The notes: generated by a model from the letters alone, not told the origin. 64,000 nt of DNA from TK10-74A sp965263065 (GCA_965263065.1 CBDHGH010000003.1:124001-188000); one strand, 5' to 3'. Shown: positions 42,215-51,171, counted from the stretch's first letter. A program made the numbers and translations.

Positions 42215-42637
42215 CTACCTCGGACCGTCGCGATCTGATCGCAGCGTGGCGGGATCGGTGGGCACGGGCGTGCTGAAGGCGTCGTCGTACAGGGCGGCGA
42301 CGGCGCGGCGGGCATCGTCGGCGAACTGGGTGTAGCGCCGCACGAGTTCGGCCCCCTCCGGCGTGAGCCGCGAGCCGCCCCCGCCCGGGCCACCGGCCAC
42401 GCTCTCAACCAGCGGGATGCCCAGGTGGCGTTCGAGATCGCGCACCTTCCCCCAGGCGCGGCGGTAGCTGAGACCCAGGCGCTGCGCCGCAGCCGAGAGC
42501 GAGCCCGTCTCCGCGATGGCGCTGAGCAGTCGCGCGCGGTAGTCGCTCATCCCCAGGTGATCGTCGTGCTCGAGCCAGAGCTTGCAGCGCGGTTCCACCG
42601 GACCCTCCGTCCGCAATCCTAACCCCCGCGCGTCCAT
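42215..42637 (-). CDS. ModE-type N-terminal-domain transcription regulator
   Basis: 140 residues. A LysR-like winged helix (RARLLSAIAETGSLSAAAQRLGLSYRRAWGKVRDLERHLGIPLVE) is followed by GGPGGGGSRLTPEGAELVRRY. There is no molybdate-binding (MOP) domain, as in stand-alone ModE-like proteins. It may control Mo/W genes such as tupCBA at 59.8-62.6 kb or the MocA-like gene (inference). The start at 42637 overlaps a direct repeat. Confidence 0.85.
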   Translation of the reverse strand: MDARGLGLRTEGPVEPRCKLWLEHDDHLGMSDYRARLLSAIAETGSLSAAAQRLGLSYRRAWGKVRDLERHLGIPLVESVAGGPGGGGSRLTPEGAELVRRYTQFADDARRAVAALYDDAFSTPVPTDPATLRSDRDGPR

Positions 42638-42672
42638 ATGCTGCGTCCATATACTGGGTCGAGATGCAGCAT
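42630..42672. promoter_or_regulatory. Direct and inverted repeats between modE-like gene and midA
   Basis: GCGTCCATAT occurs twice, 13 bp apart (42630-42639 and 42643-42652). An inverted pair ATGCTGC/GCAGCAT spans 42638-42672. All lie in the 26-bp divergent gap and the two gene starts. Plausible operator for the ModE-like protein; untested. Confidence 0.4.
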
Positions 42673-43926
42673 CCAGCCGAGACGGGGCCCAATGCACATG
42701 GGACGGGACGCGATCCGGGCGCCGGCCGGGACCGCGCAGCCGTGACGGCCGGCCCCGCGCCCAGCGATCGCTTCCGCCTGCCAAGCAGCCAGGCGACCCC
42801 GGCCGCGCGACAGATCGCGGCGCGCATCCGGGCGCAGGGGCCCATCAGTTTCGCCGAGTTTATGGCCGCCGCGCTCTACGACCCCGCCCACGGCTACTAC
42901 CGCTCCGGCCGGCCCACCGTGGGCCGCGATGGGGATTTCCTCACCAGCCCCGAGCTGCATCCGCTGTTCGGCTACGCGATCGCGGCGCTGGCGGCGGCCG
43001 ACTGGGACGCCCGCGGCCGCCCGGCGGCGTACACGCTGTGCGACATCGGCCCGGGCACGGGCGCGCTCGTCGATGCCGCCTTCGGCTGGGTCGCGGCGCA
43101 ACGCCCCGACTTCGCCGGCGCGCTACGTGGCGTGCTGGTCGAACCGGACGGCGCGTCGCGCGCGCGTCAGCGCGAGCGGCTGGGCGGCTTCGCCGCGCGG
43201 CTGACCTGGCGCGCCGGCATCGACGACCTGGCGCCGCTGCGCGGGCTCGTCGTCGCGAACGAGTTGCTCGACGCCCAACCGGTGCATCGCCTGCGCTGGT
43301 CCGGCAGCGGCTGGGAAGAGCTCTTCGTGGGCCTGACCGACGATCGCTTCCACGACGTGCCGGGGCCAGCTTGCGACTCAACGCTGCTGGAGCCGCTGGC
43401 GGGCCTGACGCCGCGACCGGGGCAGGTCGTCGAGGTGTGCCCGGGCATCGACGCGCTGGTCGGCGCGATCGCCGCCGCGGTCGATGAGGGGCTGCTGCTG
43501 TTCTTCGACTACGGGCATCCGCGCGAGCAGCTCTACGCGCCCTGGCGCGTCCAGGGCACGCTGATGAGCTTCCACCGGCACACGCCCGGCGATGACCCGT
43601 ATGTCCGCGTGGGCGAACAGGACCTGACCTGCCATGTCGACCTCGACGCGGTAACGACCGCGGCGCGGCGGGCCGGTCTCGTCGCGTATCCCCCGCGCTC
43701 GCAAGCGGAATGGTTGGCGGCGATGGGGGCGACGACGCCCTCACCCGTCGCGGAGGCGGGCCGCGGCGCCGACCTCGATGCCCACCTCGAGCGGCGACGC
43801 GCGGCGCAGTTGCTGAGCGACCCGGGGGGACTCGGCCGCATCCAGCTGCTGGCCTTCGCGAAGGGCCCCACGCTGGACATCGCCGGCCTGGGGGCGCCCG
43901 GCGACGCCGCCAGGCGGTCGCCATGA
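42664..43926 (+). CDS. MidA-family SAM-dependent methyltransferase
   Basis: 420 residues, related to NDUFAF7/MidA protein-arginine methyltransferases. Blocks: GPISFAEFMAAALYDPAHGYYRSGRPTVGRDGDFLTSPELHPLFG, the SAM motif CDIGPGTGAL, VANELLDAQPVHRL, and FFDYGHP. In eukaryotes the homologue matures complex I; in bacteria the target is unknown. The peroxiredoxin gene overlaps its stop by 4 bp. Confidence 0.9.
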   Translation: MQHPAETGPNAHGTGRDPGAGRDRAAVTAGPAPSDRFRLPSSQATPAARQIAARIRAQGPISFAEFMAAALYDPAHGYYRSGRPTVGRDGDFLTSPELHPLFGYAIAALAAADWDARGRPAAYTLCDIGPGTGALVDAAFGWVAAQRPDFAGALRGVLVEPDGASRARQRERLGGFAARLTWRAGIDDLAPLRGLVVANELLDAQPVHRLRWSGSGWEELFVGLTDDRFHDVPGPACDSTLLEPLAGLTPRPGQVVEVCPGIDALVGAIAAAVDEGLLLFFDYGHPREQLYAPWRVQGTLMSFHRHTPGDDPYVRVGEQDLTCHVDLDAVTTAARRAGLVAYPPRSQAEWLAAMGATTPSPVAEAGRGADLDAHLERRRAAQLLSDPGGLGRIQLLAFAKGPTLDIAGLGAPGDAARRSP

Positions 43927-44384
43927 CGCCGCTCGACGCCGGCGCCGCGCTGCCCGACCTCACCCTCGACGGCCCCGATGGGTCCATCCGCCTGCACGAC
44001 GTCGCCGCGCTGGGGCCGCTCATCATCGCCTTCTACCAAGAGGACGCGACGCCCATCTGCACGGCGCAGTTGTGCGCCTTTCGCGACGACTTCGACCTGA
44101 TCGGCGAGGCCGGGGCGCGCCTGCTCGCGATCAGCGCCGATGATCGCACTTCCCACGACCGCTTCCAGGCCGCGCAGTCGTTCCCGTTCCCGCTGCTCAG
44201 CGACGCCACGCGGGCGGCCGCGCTGGCCTTCGGCGTGCTCGATGAATCCGCGGGGCGCAGCCTGCGGGCGATCTTCGTGAGCGGGCCGGCGCTGACCATC
44301 GGGCTGGCGATCCCGCACTACAACCCGGCCAATCCGCACCAGTTCCAGGCCGTCTTCGAGGCGATCGGGCTCGACTGCGGCTAG
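43923..44384 (+). CDS. Peroxiredoxin (AhpC/TSA, BCP-like)
   Basis: 153 residues. FYQEDATPICTAQLCAFRDDFDLI holds the peroxidatic cysteine in the PxCT context and a second cysteine five residues later, as in BCP-type enzymes. It reduces peroxides in the cytosol. ATG 43923 overlaps the midA stop. Confidence 0.9.
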   Translation: MTPLDAGAALPDLTLDGPDGSIRLHDVAALGPLIIAFYQEDATPICTAQLCAFRDDFDLIGEAGARLLAISADDRTSHDRFQAAQSFPFPLLSDATRAAALAFGVLDESAGRSLRAIFVSGPALTIGLAIPHYNPANPHQFQAVFEAIGLDCG

Positions 44385-44461
44385 CGTGGCGGCGATCGTC
44401 ATGCGCCGCGCTCCCCGGCGACGACGCCTGAGCCGGGCGCGGCGGGCGTAGACTCATCGCG

Positions 44462-44869
44462 ATGACCGCCAACAGCCCAACCCCCGCCGACTCGACGCTT
44501 GACGGCGGCGTCTACAACGCCACCGTGCTTGACCACTTCCGCAACCCCCGCAACGCCGGGCTGCTGGCCGACGCCAACGCCGTGGGCGAGGACCGCAACC
44601 CCGTGTGCGGCGACCACATGCGCCTGATGCTGCGCATCGAGGAGGGCGTGATCGTGCGGGCGTCGTTCCTGACGCGGGGCTGCGGCGCCGCGATCGCGAC
44701 CAGTTCCGTCGCCACGGAGATGCTGACCGGGCGGCCCGTGGAGCAGGCGCGGGGGCTCACGCGGCAGGACTTCGTCGCGGCGGTGGGTGGCCTGCCGAAG
44801 AGCAAGGTCCACTGCTCGGTCCTGGCGGCGGGCGCGCTCAAGAAGGCCCTCGCCGACTACGGCGGCTGA
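44462..44869 (+). CDS. IscU/NifU-like Fe-S scaffold protein
   Basis: 135 residues. The three scaffold cysteines are present: NPVCGDHM, TRGCGAAIATSS and KVHCSVLAAGAL. It is shorter than SufU at 4960 and lacks the zinc-type insertion, so it is a second, perhaps specialised, scaffold. It is followed 2 bp later by the CO-dehydrogenase-flavoprotein-like gene, suggesting a link to a molybdo-flavo-iron-sulfur enzyme (inference). Confidence 0.88.
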   Translation: MTANSPTPADSTLDGGVYNATVLDHFRNPRNAGLLADANAVGEDRNPVCGDHMRLMLRIEEGVIVRASFLTRGCGAAIATSSVATEMLTGRPVEQARGLTRQDFVAAVGGLPKSKVHCSVLAAGALKKALADYGG

Positions 44870-44871
44870 TC

Positions 44872-45531
44872 GTGCCGCCGCCCGCCCCGCTGGAACTCCC
44901 GCCCTGCGCGACGCTGCAGGCGACCGCGCGCCGTCCCGGCCTGCCCACCGCGCTGCGACAGGCGCTCGCGGCATCGTGCGCGGCCGGGGCGGGAGCGTCG
45001 CCCCTCGACGATGCGCTGGGCGCTGCTGAGCAGCGCCTCACGGCCACGCTGCTGGCGCTCGACGCGCGGCTGCGCATCGCCGGCGACGCGGTCGCCCTGG
45101 ATGATCGCCTCACCCTCGACGGGCGCATCCTGCCGCGTCCCGGTGAAGCGCTCGGCGCCATCGTGGTCCCGGTCCCGCGGGGCGTCTCGTGCTACCGCGA
45201 GGCCCCGGAACTCGGGCTGGGGCTTGCCGCCGTGGTCAGCCTGACCGGCCCCGCCGACGCCGACGCCGACCGCGCTCGGGTGACGGGCATCCGAGCCGTC
45301 TGGTGGGGAGTCGCGCCCGCTCCGCTGATCGCCTATCAGCTTGCCGGTGTGCTCCAGGGCCGCAGTCCAAGCCCGGCCCTGATCGACGTCGCGGCCGAGA
45401 CCGCCCGCGGCGAGGTGCAACCGGCGGGCGCGGGCATGGAGCTGCAGCCGGCGCGGCTCGACGCCGTCGAGCGGCTCTGTCGCGACGTGCTCGGCACGCT
45501 GTTCGCCGTGGAGCGCCCTGCAGGGCGCTGA
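44872..45531 (+). CDS. Protein resembling C-terminal domain of CO-dehydrogenase flavoprotein
   Basis: 219 residues. The second half (ARVTGIRAVWWGVAPAPLIAYQLAGVLQGRSPSPALIDVAAETARGEVQP) resembles the C-terminal domain of the FAD subunit of molybdenum hydroxylases. The N-terminal half does not show the FAD motifs of full subunits, so it may be a truncated or repurposed relative. It starts at GTG 44872, 2 bp after the NifU-like gene. Function uncertain. Confidence 0.5.
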   Translation: MPPPAPLELPPCATLQATARRPGLPTALRQALAASCAAGAGASPLDDALGAAEQRLTATLLALDARLRIAGDAVALDDRLTLDGRILPRPGEALGAIVVPVPRGVSCYREAPELGLGLAAVVSLTGPADADADRARVTGIRAVWWGVAPAPLIAYQLAGVLQGRSPSPALIDVAAETARGEVQPAGAGMELQPARLDAVERLCRDVLGTLFAVERPAGR

Positions 45532-45585
45532 GGCGTATCCTCGCCCTCCACGCCCCGGGGGCGCGCGAGCGGAAGGGAAGACGCG

Positions 45586-46503
45586 ATGCAGATCGGGCTC
45601 TCGGTGACCTCGGCGCACCCCCGCGGCGACGCCTCGACATCGGCGCGCTGGGTGATCGAGCGCGCTGCCGCCACCCGCGCCGCCGGCTTCGCCTCGTTCT
45701 CCATCGGTGACCACCACGCCACGCCGCGGCCCTACATGCAGAACGTGCCGATGCTGGCGCGCTGCCTGCCGGAGCTGGGCGAGATGCCGGTCATCCCGCT
45801 CTTTCTGCTGCCGCTCTGGCATCCCGTCCTGCTCGCGGAGCAGTTGGGCACGCTGGCCGCCATCGCGACGGGCCCCCTCGACTGCATCCTCGCGATCGGC
45901 GACGGCGAGACGCAGTTCGCACCCTTCGGCGTGCCCCTGTCGGAGCGCCGCGATCGCATGGAGGAGGCGGTCCCGCTGTTGCGCCGCCTGCTCACGGAGG
46001 AGCACGTCTCGCACGAGGGCCGCTTCTGGCAGCTGTCCGATGTCACGGTCAGCCCCCGGCCCGCCCGGCCGCCGCGGCTGTGGATTGGCGCCAGCGCGCG
46101 GGTGGCCGTCCGCCGCGCCGGCCGCATCGGCGACGCCTGGCTGGCCGCCCCGGGCGCGACCAGCGTCCAGCTCCGCGACCAGCTTGCTTGGTACCGCGAA
46201 GCGGCCGACACCGAGGACCGCCTCGCCGGGGTCGAGACGTTCCCCGTCCGCCGCGACGTGTACATCGCCGCCAGCGACGCCGAGGCCGCGGCGCTCGCCG
46301 GCCCGATCATCGAGCGCGGCTACCGCGGCTTCGACCCCGGCGTGCTGATCGTGGGAGGGCCCGAAACCGCCATCGCCCGCCTGCGCGAGCTGGAGGAGCT
46401 GGGCTTCGACCACACCCTGATCCGCTTCCTGCCCGTGGGCCAGGACGCCATCCTGGAGTCGATCGCACGCATCGGCCGCGACGTGATTCCGGCGCTGCGA
46501 TGA
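45586..46503 (+). CDS. LLM-class (F420/FMN) oxidoreductase
   Basis: 305 residues of the bacterial-luciferase-like TIM barrel. Blocks: FASFSIGDHHATPRPYMQNVPMLARCLPEL, AIGDGETQFAPFGVPLSERRDRMEEAVPLLRRLLTEEHVSHEGRFW, and LWIGASARVAVRRAGRIGDAWL. Given cofE and npdG in the same genome, F420 is the likelier cofactor. The substrate is unknown. ATG 45586 follows ggaagggaag. Confidence 0.88.
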   Translation: MQIGLSVTSAHPRGDASTSARWVIERAAATRAAGFASFSIGDHHATPRPYMQNVPMLARCLPELGEMPVIPLFLLPLWHPVLLAEQLGTLAAIATGPLDCILAIGDGETQFAPFGVPLSERRDRMEEAVPLLRRLLTEEHVSHEGRFWQLSDVTVSPRPARPPRLWIGASARVAVRRAGRIGDAWLAAPGATSVQLRDQLAWYREAADTEDRLAGVETFPVRRDVYIAASDAEAAALAGPIIERGYRGFDPGVLIVGGPETAIARLRELEELGFDHTLIRFLPVGQDAILESIARIGRDVIPALR

Positions 46504-47111
46504 GCGCCAGCGTCGCGGCCATCGTGCTCGCCGCCGGCGAGTCGCGACGCATGGGGCGCGCCAAGGCGCGGTTGGACTGGGGCGGCACGCCCCTGCTGCA
46601 ACACCAGATCGACGAACTCTGCGGCGCCGGCTGCGATCCGGTGGTCGTCGTGCTCGGCCATGAGGCCGACAGCATCGCCGCGGCGATCCGCTGCGCTGGC
46701 GGCTGCCGGGTCGTCCGCAACCGGGAGTACGCCTCGGGACGGGCGTCGTCCCTGCGGGCGGGCGCGGCCGCGCTGCCCGGCGATGTCGCCGCAATCGTGG
46801 TTGCCAGCGTCGACACGCCGCTCGATCGCGCCACCGTCCGTGCGCTGATCGACGCCTGGCGGGCGCTGCCGGGGCCCGGCGCGATCGTCGTGCCGCGCCA
46901 CGGGGGCCGGAACGGCCATCCAAGCCTGTTCGACGGCGCGCTGCTGCCGGAGTTGCGCGCCGTCCAGGAGGCGTCGCAGGGGCTGCGGGCGGTCCGTCGC
47001 GCGCACACCAAGACCACGACATTCCTCGACGTCGATGACCCGCTGGTGACCCTGAACCTCAACACGCCGGAGGCGTACGAGTCAGCTAAGGTGCGCCACG
47101 GGAGAGGCTGA
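46500..47111 (+). CDS. MocA/MobA-like nucleotidyltransferase
   Basis: 203 residues. IVLAAGESRRMGRAKARLDWGGTPLLQHQI is the NTP-binding start of molybdopterin cytidylyl/guanylyltransferases; VASVDTPLDRATV and RHGGRNGHPSLFD follow, the latter being the usual MocA block. It probably makes molybdopterin cytosine dinucleotide for xanthine-oxidase-family enzymes. ATG 46500 overlaps the LLM gene stop. Confidence 0.87.
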   Translation: MSASVAAIVLAAGESRRMGRAKARLDWGGTPLLQHQIDELCGAGCDPVVVVLGHEADSIAAAIRCAGGCRVVRNREYASGRASSLRAGAAALPGDVAAIVVASVDTPLDRATVRALIDAWRALPGPGAIVVPRHGGRNGHPSLFDGALLPELRAVQEASQGLRAVRRAHTKTTTFLDVDDPLVTLNLNTPEAYESAKVRHGRG

Positions 47112-47112
47112 A

Positions 47113-48354
47113 ATGTCTGTCGATCTCGAGGCGAACGCGATTCAGCTCTCCGGGAACCTCGATCATCCGGGGAACGTCGATTGGTTCGTGCGCCACTGCA
47201 AGCGGCTGGTCGATGAGCAGGGATATGCGGATGTCTCGATTCGGATTCGAGATGTCGGCAGTTGCTTGCCCAACGTCGAGGCGCCGATCGCCGCGGTGGT
47301 GGACTACTACAAGCAGCGGGGCATCAACTTCCTGATCGACGAGGATCGCTGGTCTCCGATCCACTTCGCCTTCGAGCCCTTCTCACTGAGCGACCCCGAC
47401 GTGCCGGCAGGCGTTGATCCAATCTCGCGCATCTGGCGATTCACCGAATCCTCGGTGACGCCCATCGCGGACGCGATATCCCGATCGCTCCTTGAACGAC
47501 TCTCCCTTGAAGAAGGAGTGTTCCGAGCGATCAACTGGTGCCTCTACGAGATCATGGACAACGTGCTCCAGCACGCGGAATCAGAGGTCGGCTTCGTCGA
47601 GGCCCAGGTACATCAGGCGTCGAAGCGTGTCGCGATCTGCATCGCCGATGCCGGGGTTGGTTTCAAGCAGTCGTTCCGGAACTCTCGCCATCGCCCAGGA
47701 ACTGAGTCCGACGCGATCACCCTTTCGGTTCAGGAGAACTTCACTCGCGATTCCCAGGTTGGGGCCGGAAACGGTCTTTGGGGCCTCTACCAAATTGTCA
47801 CGAAGAATGACGGATTGCTCTCCATTCACTCGGGCCGCGGAACCTTCCGTGTTCAGGGAGCTGAAGCCAGCCATTCGGATGACGAGGGAGGTTGGTGGCT
47901 CTCGAACACGCGCAGGGGCGCAGTGGTCGACTTCCAGTTGCCCGTGGACCGGCCAATCGACGTGGCGGACGCTCTAGGCATGGAACCAGTCGACGCAATC
48001 ATCGAGTCCTTCGAGTCGGAGAGCCACGACAGCCGCATCAGGATCGCGGACGGGCACGGGACCGCGACCCGTCGGTCCGGCGTCGTGGCCAGGAATCTCG
48101 TACTCAATCTGCTGCGAGAAACGCACCGGCCGGTCGTGCTGGACTTCGCTGGCGTGGGCATGACCTCGGCGAGCTTCGCCGACGAACTCGTCGGGAAGCT
48201 CGCGGGCGAGCTCGGCCCCGTGACGTTCATGGAATCGATTCGGCTGGAGAACATGGACTCTCTGACGCGGAATCTCGTCAACCGATCCATCACCCGCCGC
48301 CTCACGGCTGCCACGGAATCGCCCAGCACGCAGCAGACCCCTGATATGCTCTGA
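47113..48354 (+). CDS. GHKL ATPase-like protein with C-terminal STAS-like (DUF4325-type) domain
   Basis: 413 residues. The middle part has a histidine-kinase-type ATP fold: N-box NWCLYEIMDNVLQHAES, G1 box CIADAGVGF, G2 box GAGNGLWGLYQI. There is no phosphoacceptor His domain. The last ~90 residues (RNLVLNLLRETHRPVVLDFAGVGMTSASFADELVGKLAGEL) resemble the STAS-like domain often paired with such ATPases. This recalls anti-sigma/anti-anti-sigma modules fused in one chain. Codon use is visibly less GC-biased than its neighbours, suggesting transfer. It begins 1 bp after the mocA stop. Confidence 0.8.
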   Translation: MSVDLEANAIQLSGNLDHPGNVDWFVRHCKRLVDEQGYADVSIRIRDVGSCLPNVEAPIAAVVDYYKQRGINFLIDEDRWSPIHFAFEPFSLSDPDVPAGVDPISRIWRFTESSVTPIADAISRSLLERLSLEEGVFRAINWCLYEIMDNVLQHAESEVGFVEAQVHQASKRVAICIADAGVGFKQSFRNSRHRPGTESDAITLSVQENFTRDSQVGAGNGLWGLYQIVTKNDGLLSIHSGRGTFRVQGAEASHSDDEGGWWLSNTRRGAVVDFQLPVDRPIDVADALGMEPVDAIIESFESESHDSRIRIADGHGTATRRSGVVARNLVLNLLRETHRPVVLDFAGVGMTSASFADELVGKLAGELGPVTFMESIRLENMDSLTRNLVNRSITRRLTAATESPSTQQTPDML

Positions 48355-48403
48355 CGACCGCGCCGCGACTGCGGCGACCCGGACGCGAAGGCGGGGAGAC
48401 GAC

Positions 48404-49411
48404 ATGGCGATCCCACTGCGGCAGGCGGCCCGGGTCGGCGCCTACGTCGCCAAGCAGCGCCTCACCGGGACCGCCCGCTACCCCCTGACGCTGATGCTGG
48501 AGCCGCTCTACCGCTGCAATCTCGCCTGCGCGGGCTGCGGCAAGATCCAGCACGCCGACGCGATCCTCAAGGCCAACCTCACGCCGGAGCAGTGCTGGGC
48601 GGCGGCCGAGGAGTGCGGCGCGCCCGTCGTCGCGATCCCGGGCGGGGAGCCGTTGCTGCACCCCCAGATCGGCCGCATCGTCGAGGGGCTGATCGAGCGG
48701 GGCAAATTCGTCTATCTCTGCACGAACGCGATCTTGCTGCAGCACAAGCTCGACCTCTTCACGCCCAGCCCCTACTTCACGTTCTCGGTGCACATGGACG
48801 GGGTGCGCGAGGACCACGACGAGTCCGTCTGCCGCGAGGGCGTCTATGATGTCGCCGTCGACGCGATCCGGCTGGCCAAGTCGCGCGGCTTCCGGGTGAC
48901 GACGAACAGCACGTTCTTCCTGGGCGCCGAACCGGCGCGGGCGCGGCAGATGTTCGACGAAATGATGGCGCTCGGCGTCGACGGACTGATGATCTCCCCC
49001 GGCTACGCCTACGAGAAGGCGCCGGACCAGGATCACTTCCTCCAGCGCGAACAGACCCGGCAGCTCTTCCGCGAGATCCTGCAGGACCCGCCCGATTCGT
49101 GGTCGTTCAACCACAGCGAGTTGTTCCTGGACTTCCTCAAGGGCGAGGTCGAGTACGAGTGCACCCCCTGGGGGATGCCGTGCTACTCGGTGCTCGGCTG
49201 GCAGCGCCCCTGCTACCTGCTCGACGAGGGCTACGCCGACAGCTTCGAGGACCTGATGGTCGAGACCGAGTGGGACAACTACGGCCCGCAGTCGGGCAAT
49301 CCCAAGTGCCAGCAGTGCATGGTCCACTCGGGTTTCGAAGCCTCCGCCGTGATCGACGCCTCGACCAATCTCCGGGCGGGGCTGCGCACCTTGCGCAAGG
49401 CGTTCGCCTAA
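48404..49411 (+). CDS. hpnH: HpnH, radical-SAM adenosylhopane synthase
   Basis: 335 residues. The radical-SAM cysteines are C38, C42 and C45 (CNLACAGCGKIQHAD), with the Gly motif VVAIPGGEPLLH. NPKCQQCMVHSGFEASAV at the end is typical of HpnH. It attaches adenosine to hopene. First gene of a second hopanoid block (hpnH-hpnG-hpnA), ~24 kb from shc. Confidence 0.96.
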   Translation: MAIPLRQAARVGAYVAKQRLTGTARYPLTLMLEPLYRCNLACAGCGKIQHADAILKANLTPEQCWAAAEECGAPVVAIPGGEPLLHPQIGRIVEGLIERGKFVYLCTNAILLQHKLDLFTPSPYFTFSVHMDGVREDHDESVCREGVYDVAVDAIRLAKSRGFRVTTNSTFFLGAEPARARQMFDEMMALGVDGLMISPGYAYEKAPDQDHFLQREQTRQLFREILQDPPDSWSFNHSELFLDFLKGEVEYECTPWGMPCYSVLGWQRPCYLLDEGYADSFEDLMVETEWDNYGPQSGNPKCQQCMVHSGFEASAVIDASTNLRAGLRTLRKAFA

Positions 49412-49420
49412 CTTCCCGCG

Positions 49421-50161
49421 ATGCTGACGATCGTCACGGCGCTGCCCTGGGAGGCGGCCGCCTTCGCCTCGCAACTGCGTGATCGAGGCGGCGCGGCGCC
49501 CCTGCGCGTCGTCGTCAGCGGTGCCGGCGAGGCGCGCGCGCAGGCCGCCGCCGCGACCCTGGCGATGCTCGATCCCCCAGCCGGCGGCATCCTCAGCGCC
49601 GGCGTCGCCGGCGGGCTCGACCCGGCGCTGCGGCCCGGCGACCTCGTGCTCGCGACGCGCGTCCAGCATGCATACGCGCGGGGTGATCACCGCGGCCCGC
49701 CCATCGCCGCGACGGCGGCGCTCCGCGATTGGCTGGCAGGGGCGCTCGTCGCGGCCGGCATCGAGGCGGCGGAGGGCGAGACCTTGTCGCGCGACCAGAT
49801 CATGCAGGGCGCCGCTGCGAAGGCGGAGGCGCACGGACGGTCGGGGGCGGTGGCGGTGCAGCTGGAGGACTACGTCTGGGCCGAGTACGCCGCGGGGGCC
49901 GGTCTGCCCTTCGCCTCCCTGCGGGCCATCTTGGACCCCGCCTCGGCGACCCTGCCGCCCGAGATCCTGGGCTGGGATGCGACCGGGCCGACGGCGCCGA
50001 CGGTCGCGCGGGCCATCGCCCGGCGGCCGGCGCTGGCCGTCGCGCTGCTGCGCCTGGCCCGGCAGCGCCGCGCCGCGACGCGCGCCCTCGACCAAGCGCT
50101 CGAGGCCGTGCTCGCGGCCGTGCTGGCAGGGGGACCAGGGCCGGCGGGACCGCCGGCATGA
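49421..50161 (+). CDS. hpnG: HpnG, adenosylhopane nucleosidase/phosphorylase
   Basis: 246 residues of the MTA/SAH-nucleosidase fold. ILSAGVAGGLDPALRPGDLVLATRV is the family core, and VQLEDYVWAEYAAGAGLPFASLRAILDPA the base/ribose pocket with a Glu. It releases adenine from adenosylhopane to give ribosylhopane. It lies 9 bp after hpnH and overlaps hpnA by 4 bp. Confidence 0.88.
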   Translation: MLTIVTALPWEAAAFASQLRDRGGAAPLRVVVSGAGEARAQAAAATLAMLDPPAGGILSAGVAGGLDPALRPGDLVLATRVQHAYARGDHRGPPIAATAALRDWLAGALVAAGIEAAEGETLSRDQIMQGAAAKAEAHGRSGAVAVQLEDYVWAEYAAGAGLPFASLRAILDPASATLPPEILGWDATGPTAPTVARAIARRPALAVALLRLARQRRAATRALDQALEAVLAAVLAGGPGPAGPPA

Positions 50162-51171
50162 CCGTCGCACTGGTGACGGGGGGGACCGGCTTCATCGGGG
50201 CGCACGTCGTGCGAGCCTTGCTCGCGGAGCCCGATGTCGAGGTCCGCACGCTGGTCCGTCCCGCCAGCGACACGCGCAACCTCGATGGTCTGGCCGTGCA
50301 GCGTGTGGTCGGCGATCTGACCGACGCGTCCTCCCTGCGGGCCGCCGTGGCCGGGGCCGACGTCGTCTTCCACGTCGCCGCGCGCTACGAGCTGGCCCGC
50401 CGCGACCGCGCCCTGACGATGCGCAGCAACGTCGAGGGGACCATCGCGCTGATGCGGGCCGCCCTTGAGGCGGGCGTCGATCGGGTCGTCTACACCTCCT
50501 CGACAGCCGCCGTCGGCGCGGCGGGCCGCGACGGCGTCCCGGTCGACGAGTCGCAGTGGCTCCGCCCGGCGGAGGCGGCCGGCCCCTACGAAGCGAGCAA
50601 GCTCCAGGCCGAGCGCGCCGTGCACGCGCTGATCGCGGGGGAGGGGCTGCCGGCGGTGGTCGTCAACCCGACCGCCCCCATCGGCCCGCTGGACTGGCGG
50701 CCGACGCCCACCGGCCGCCTCATCCGCGACGCCGCGCTGGGCCGCTTGCCCGGCTACATGCGCTCCGCCGGGCTCAACATCGCCGACGTGCGCGACGTCG
50801 CGCAGGGGCACGTGCTCGCCTGGCGGCGGGGCCGGGTCGGCGAGCGCTACATCCTGGGGCATCGGGACGGGAACCTGACCATGCGGGAGATCGCCGGGCG
50901 CGCCGCGGCGGCGGGCGCGCGCCGACCGCCGTGGTTGCCGGTGCCCTACGCCGTCGCGCTGGCCTGCGCGCATGCCGACGAGCGACTGGTCAGCCGCGTC
51001 CGCGGCCGGGCGCCGCGGGCCCCGATCGCCGGCGTGCGCCTCGCCCGGCGGCGGCTGTGGTTCCGATCGGACAAGGCGGTGCGGGAGCTGGGGCTGCCGC
51101 AATCCTCGTTGGACGACGCGTTTCGCGACGCCGTCGCGCAGTTTCTGCCGGCGGATTCGGCCCCCCACTGA
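50158..51171 (+). CDS. hpnA: HpnA, hopanoid-associated sugar epimerase-type SDR
   Basis: 337 residues. VALVTGGTGFIGAHVVRALL binds NAD; VVYTSSTAAVG and YEASKLQAERAV give the Ser and YxxxK catalytic residues; VVVNPTAPIGPLDWRPTPTGRLI and FNIADVRDVA-like blocks match HpnA. It is named from hopanoid clusters; the exact reaction is not proven. Last gene of hpnHGA. Confidence 0.9.
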   Translation: MTVALVTGGTGFIGAHVVRALLAEPDVEVRTLVRPASDTRNLDGLAVQRVVGDLTDASSLRAAVAGADVVFHVAARYELARRDRALTMRSNVEGTIALMRAALEAGVDRVVYTSSTAAVGAAGRDGVPVDESQWLRPAEAAGPYEASKLQAERAVHALIAGEGLPAVVVNPTAPIGPLDWRPTPTGRLIRDAALGRLPGYMRSAGLNIADVRDVAQGHVLAWRRGRVGERYILGHRDGNLTMREIAGRAAAAGARRPPWLPVPYAVALACAHADERLVSRVRGRAPRAPIAGVRLARRRLWFRSDKAVRELGLPQSSLDDAFRDAVAQFLPADSAPH

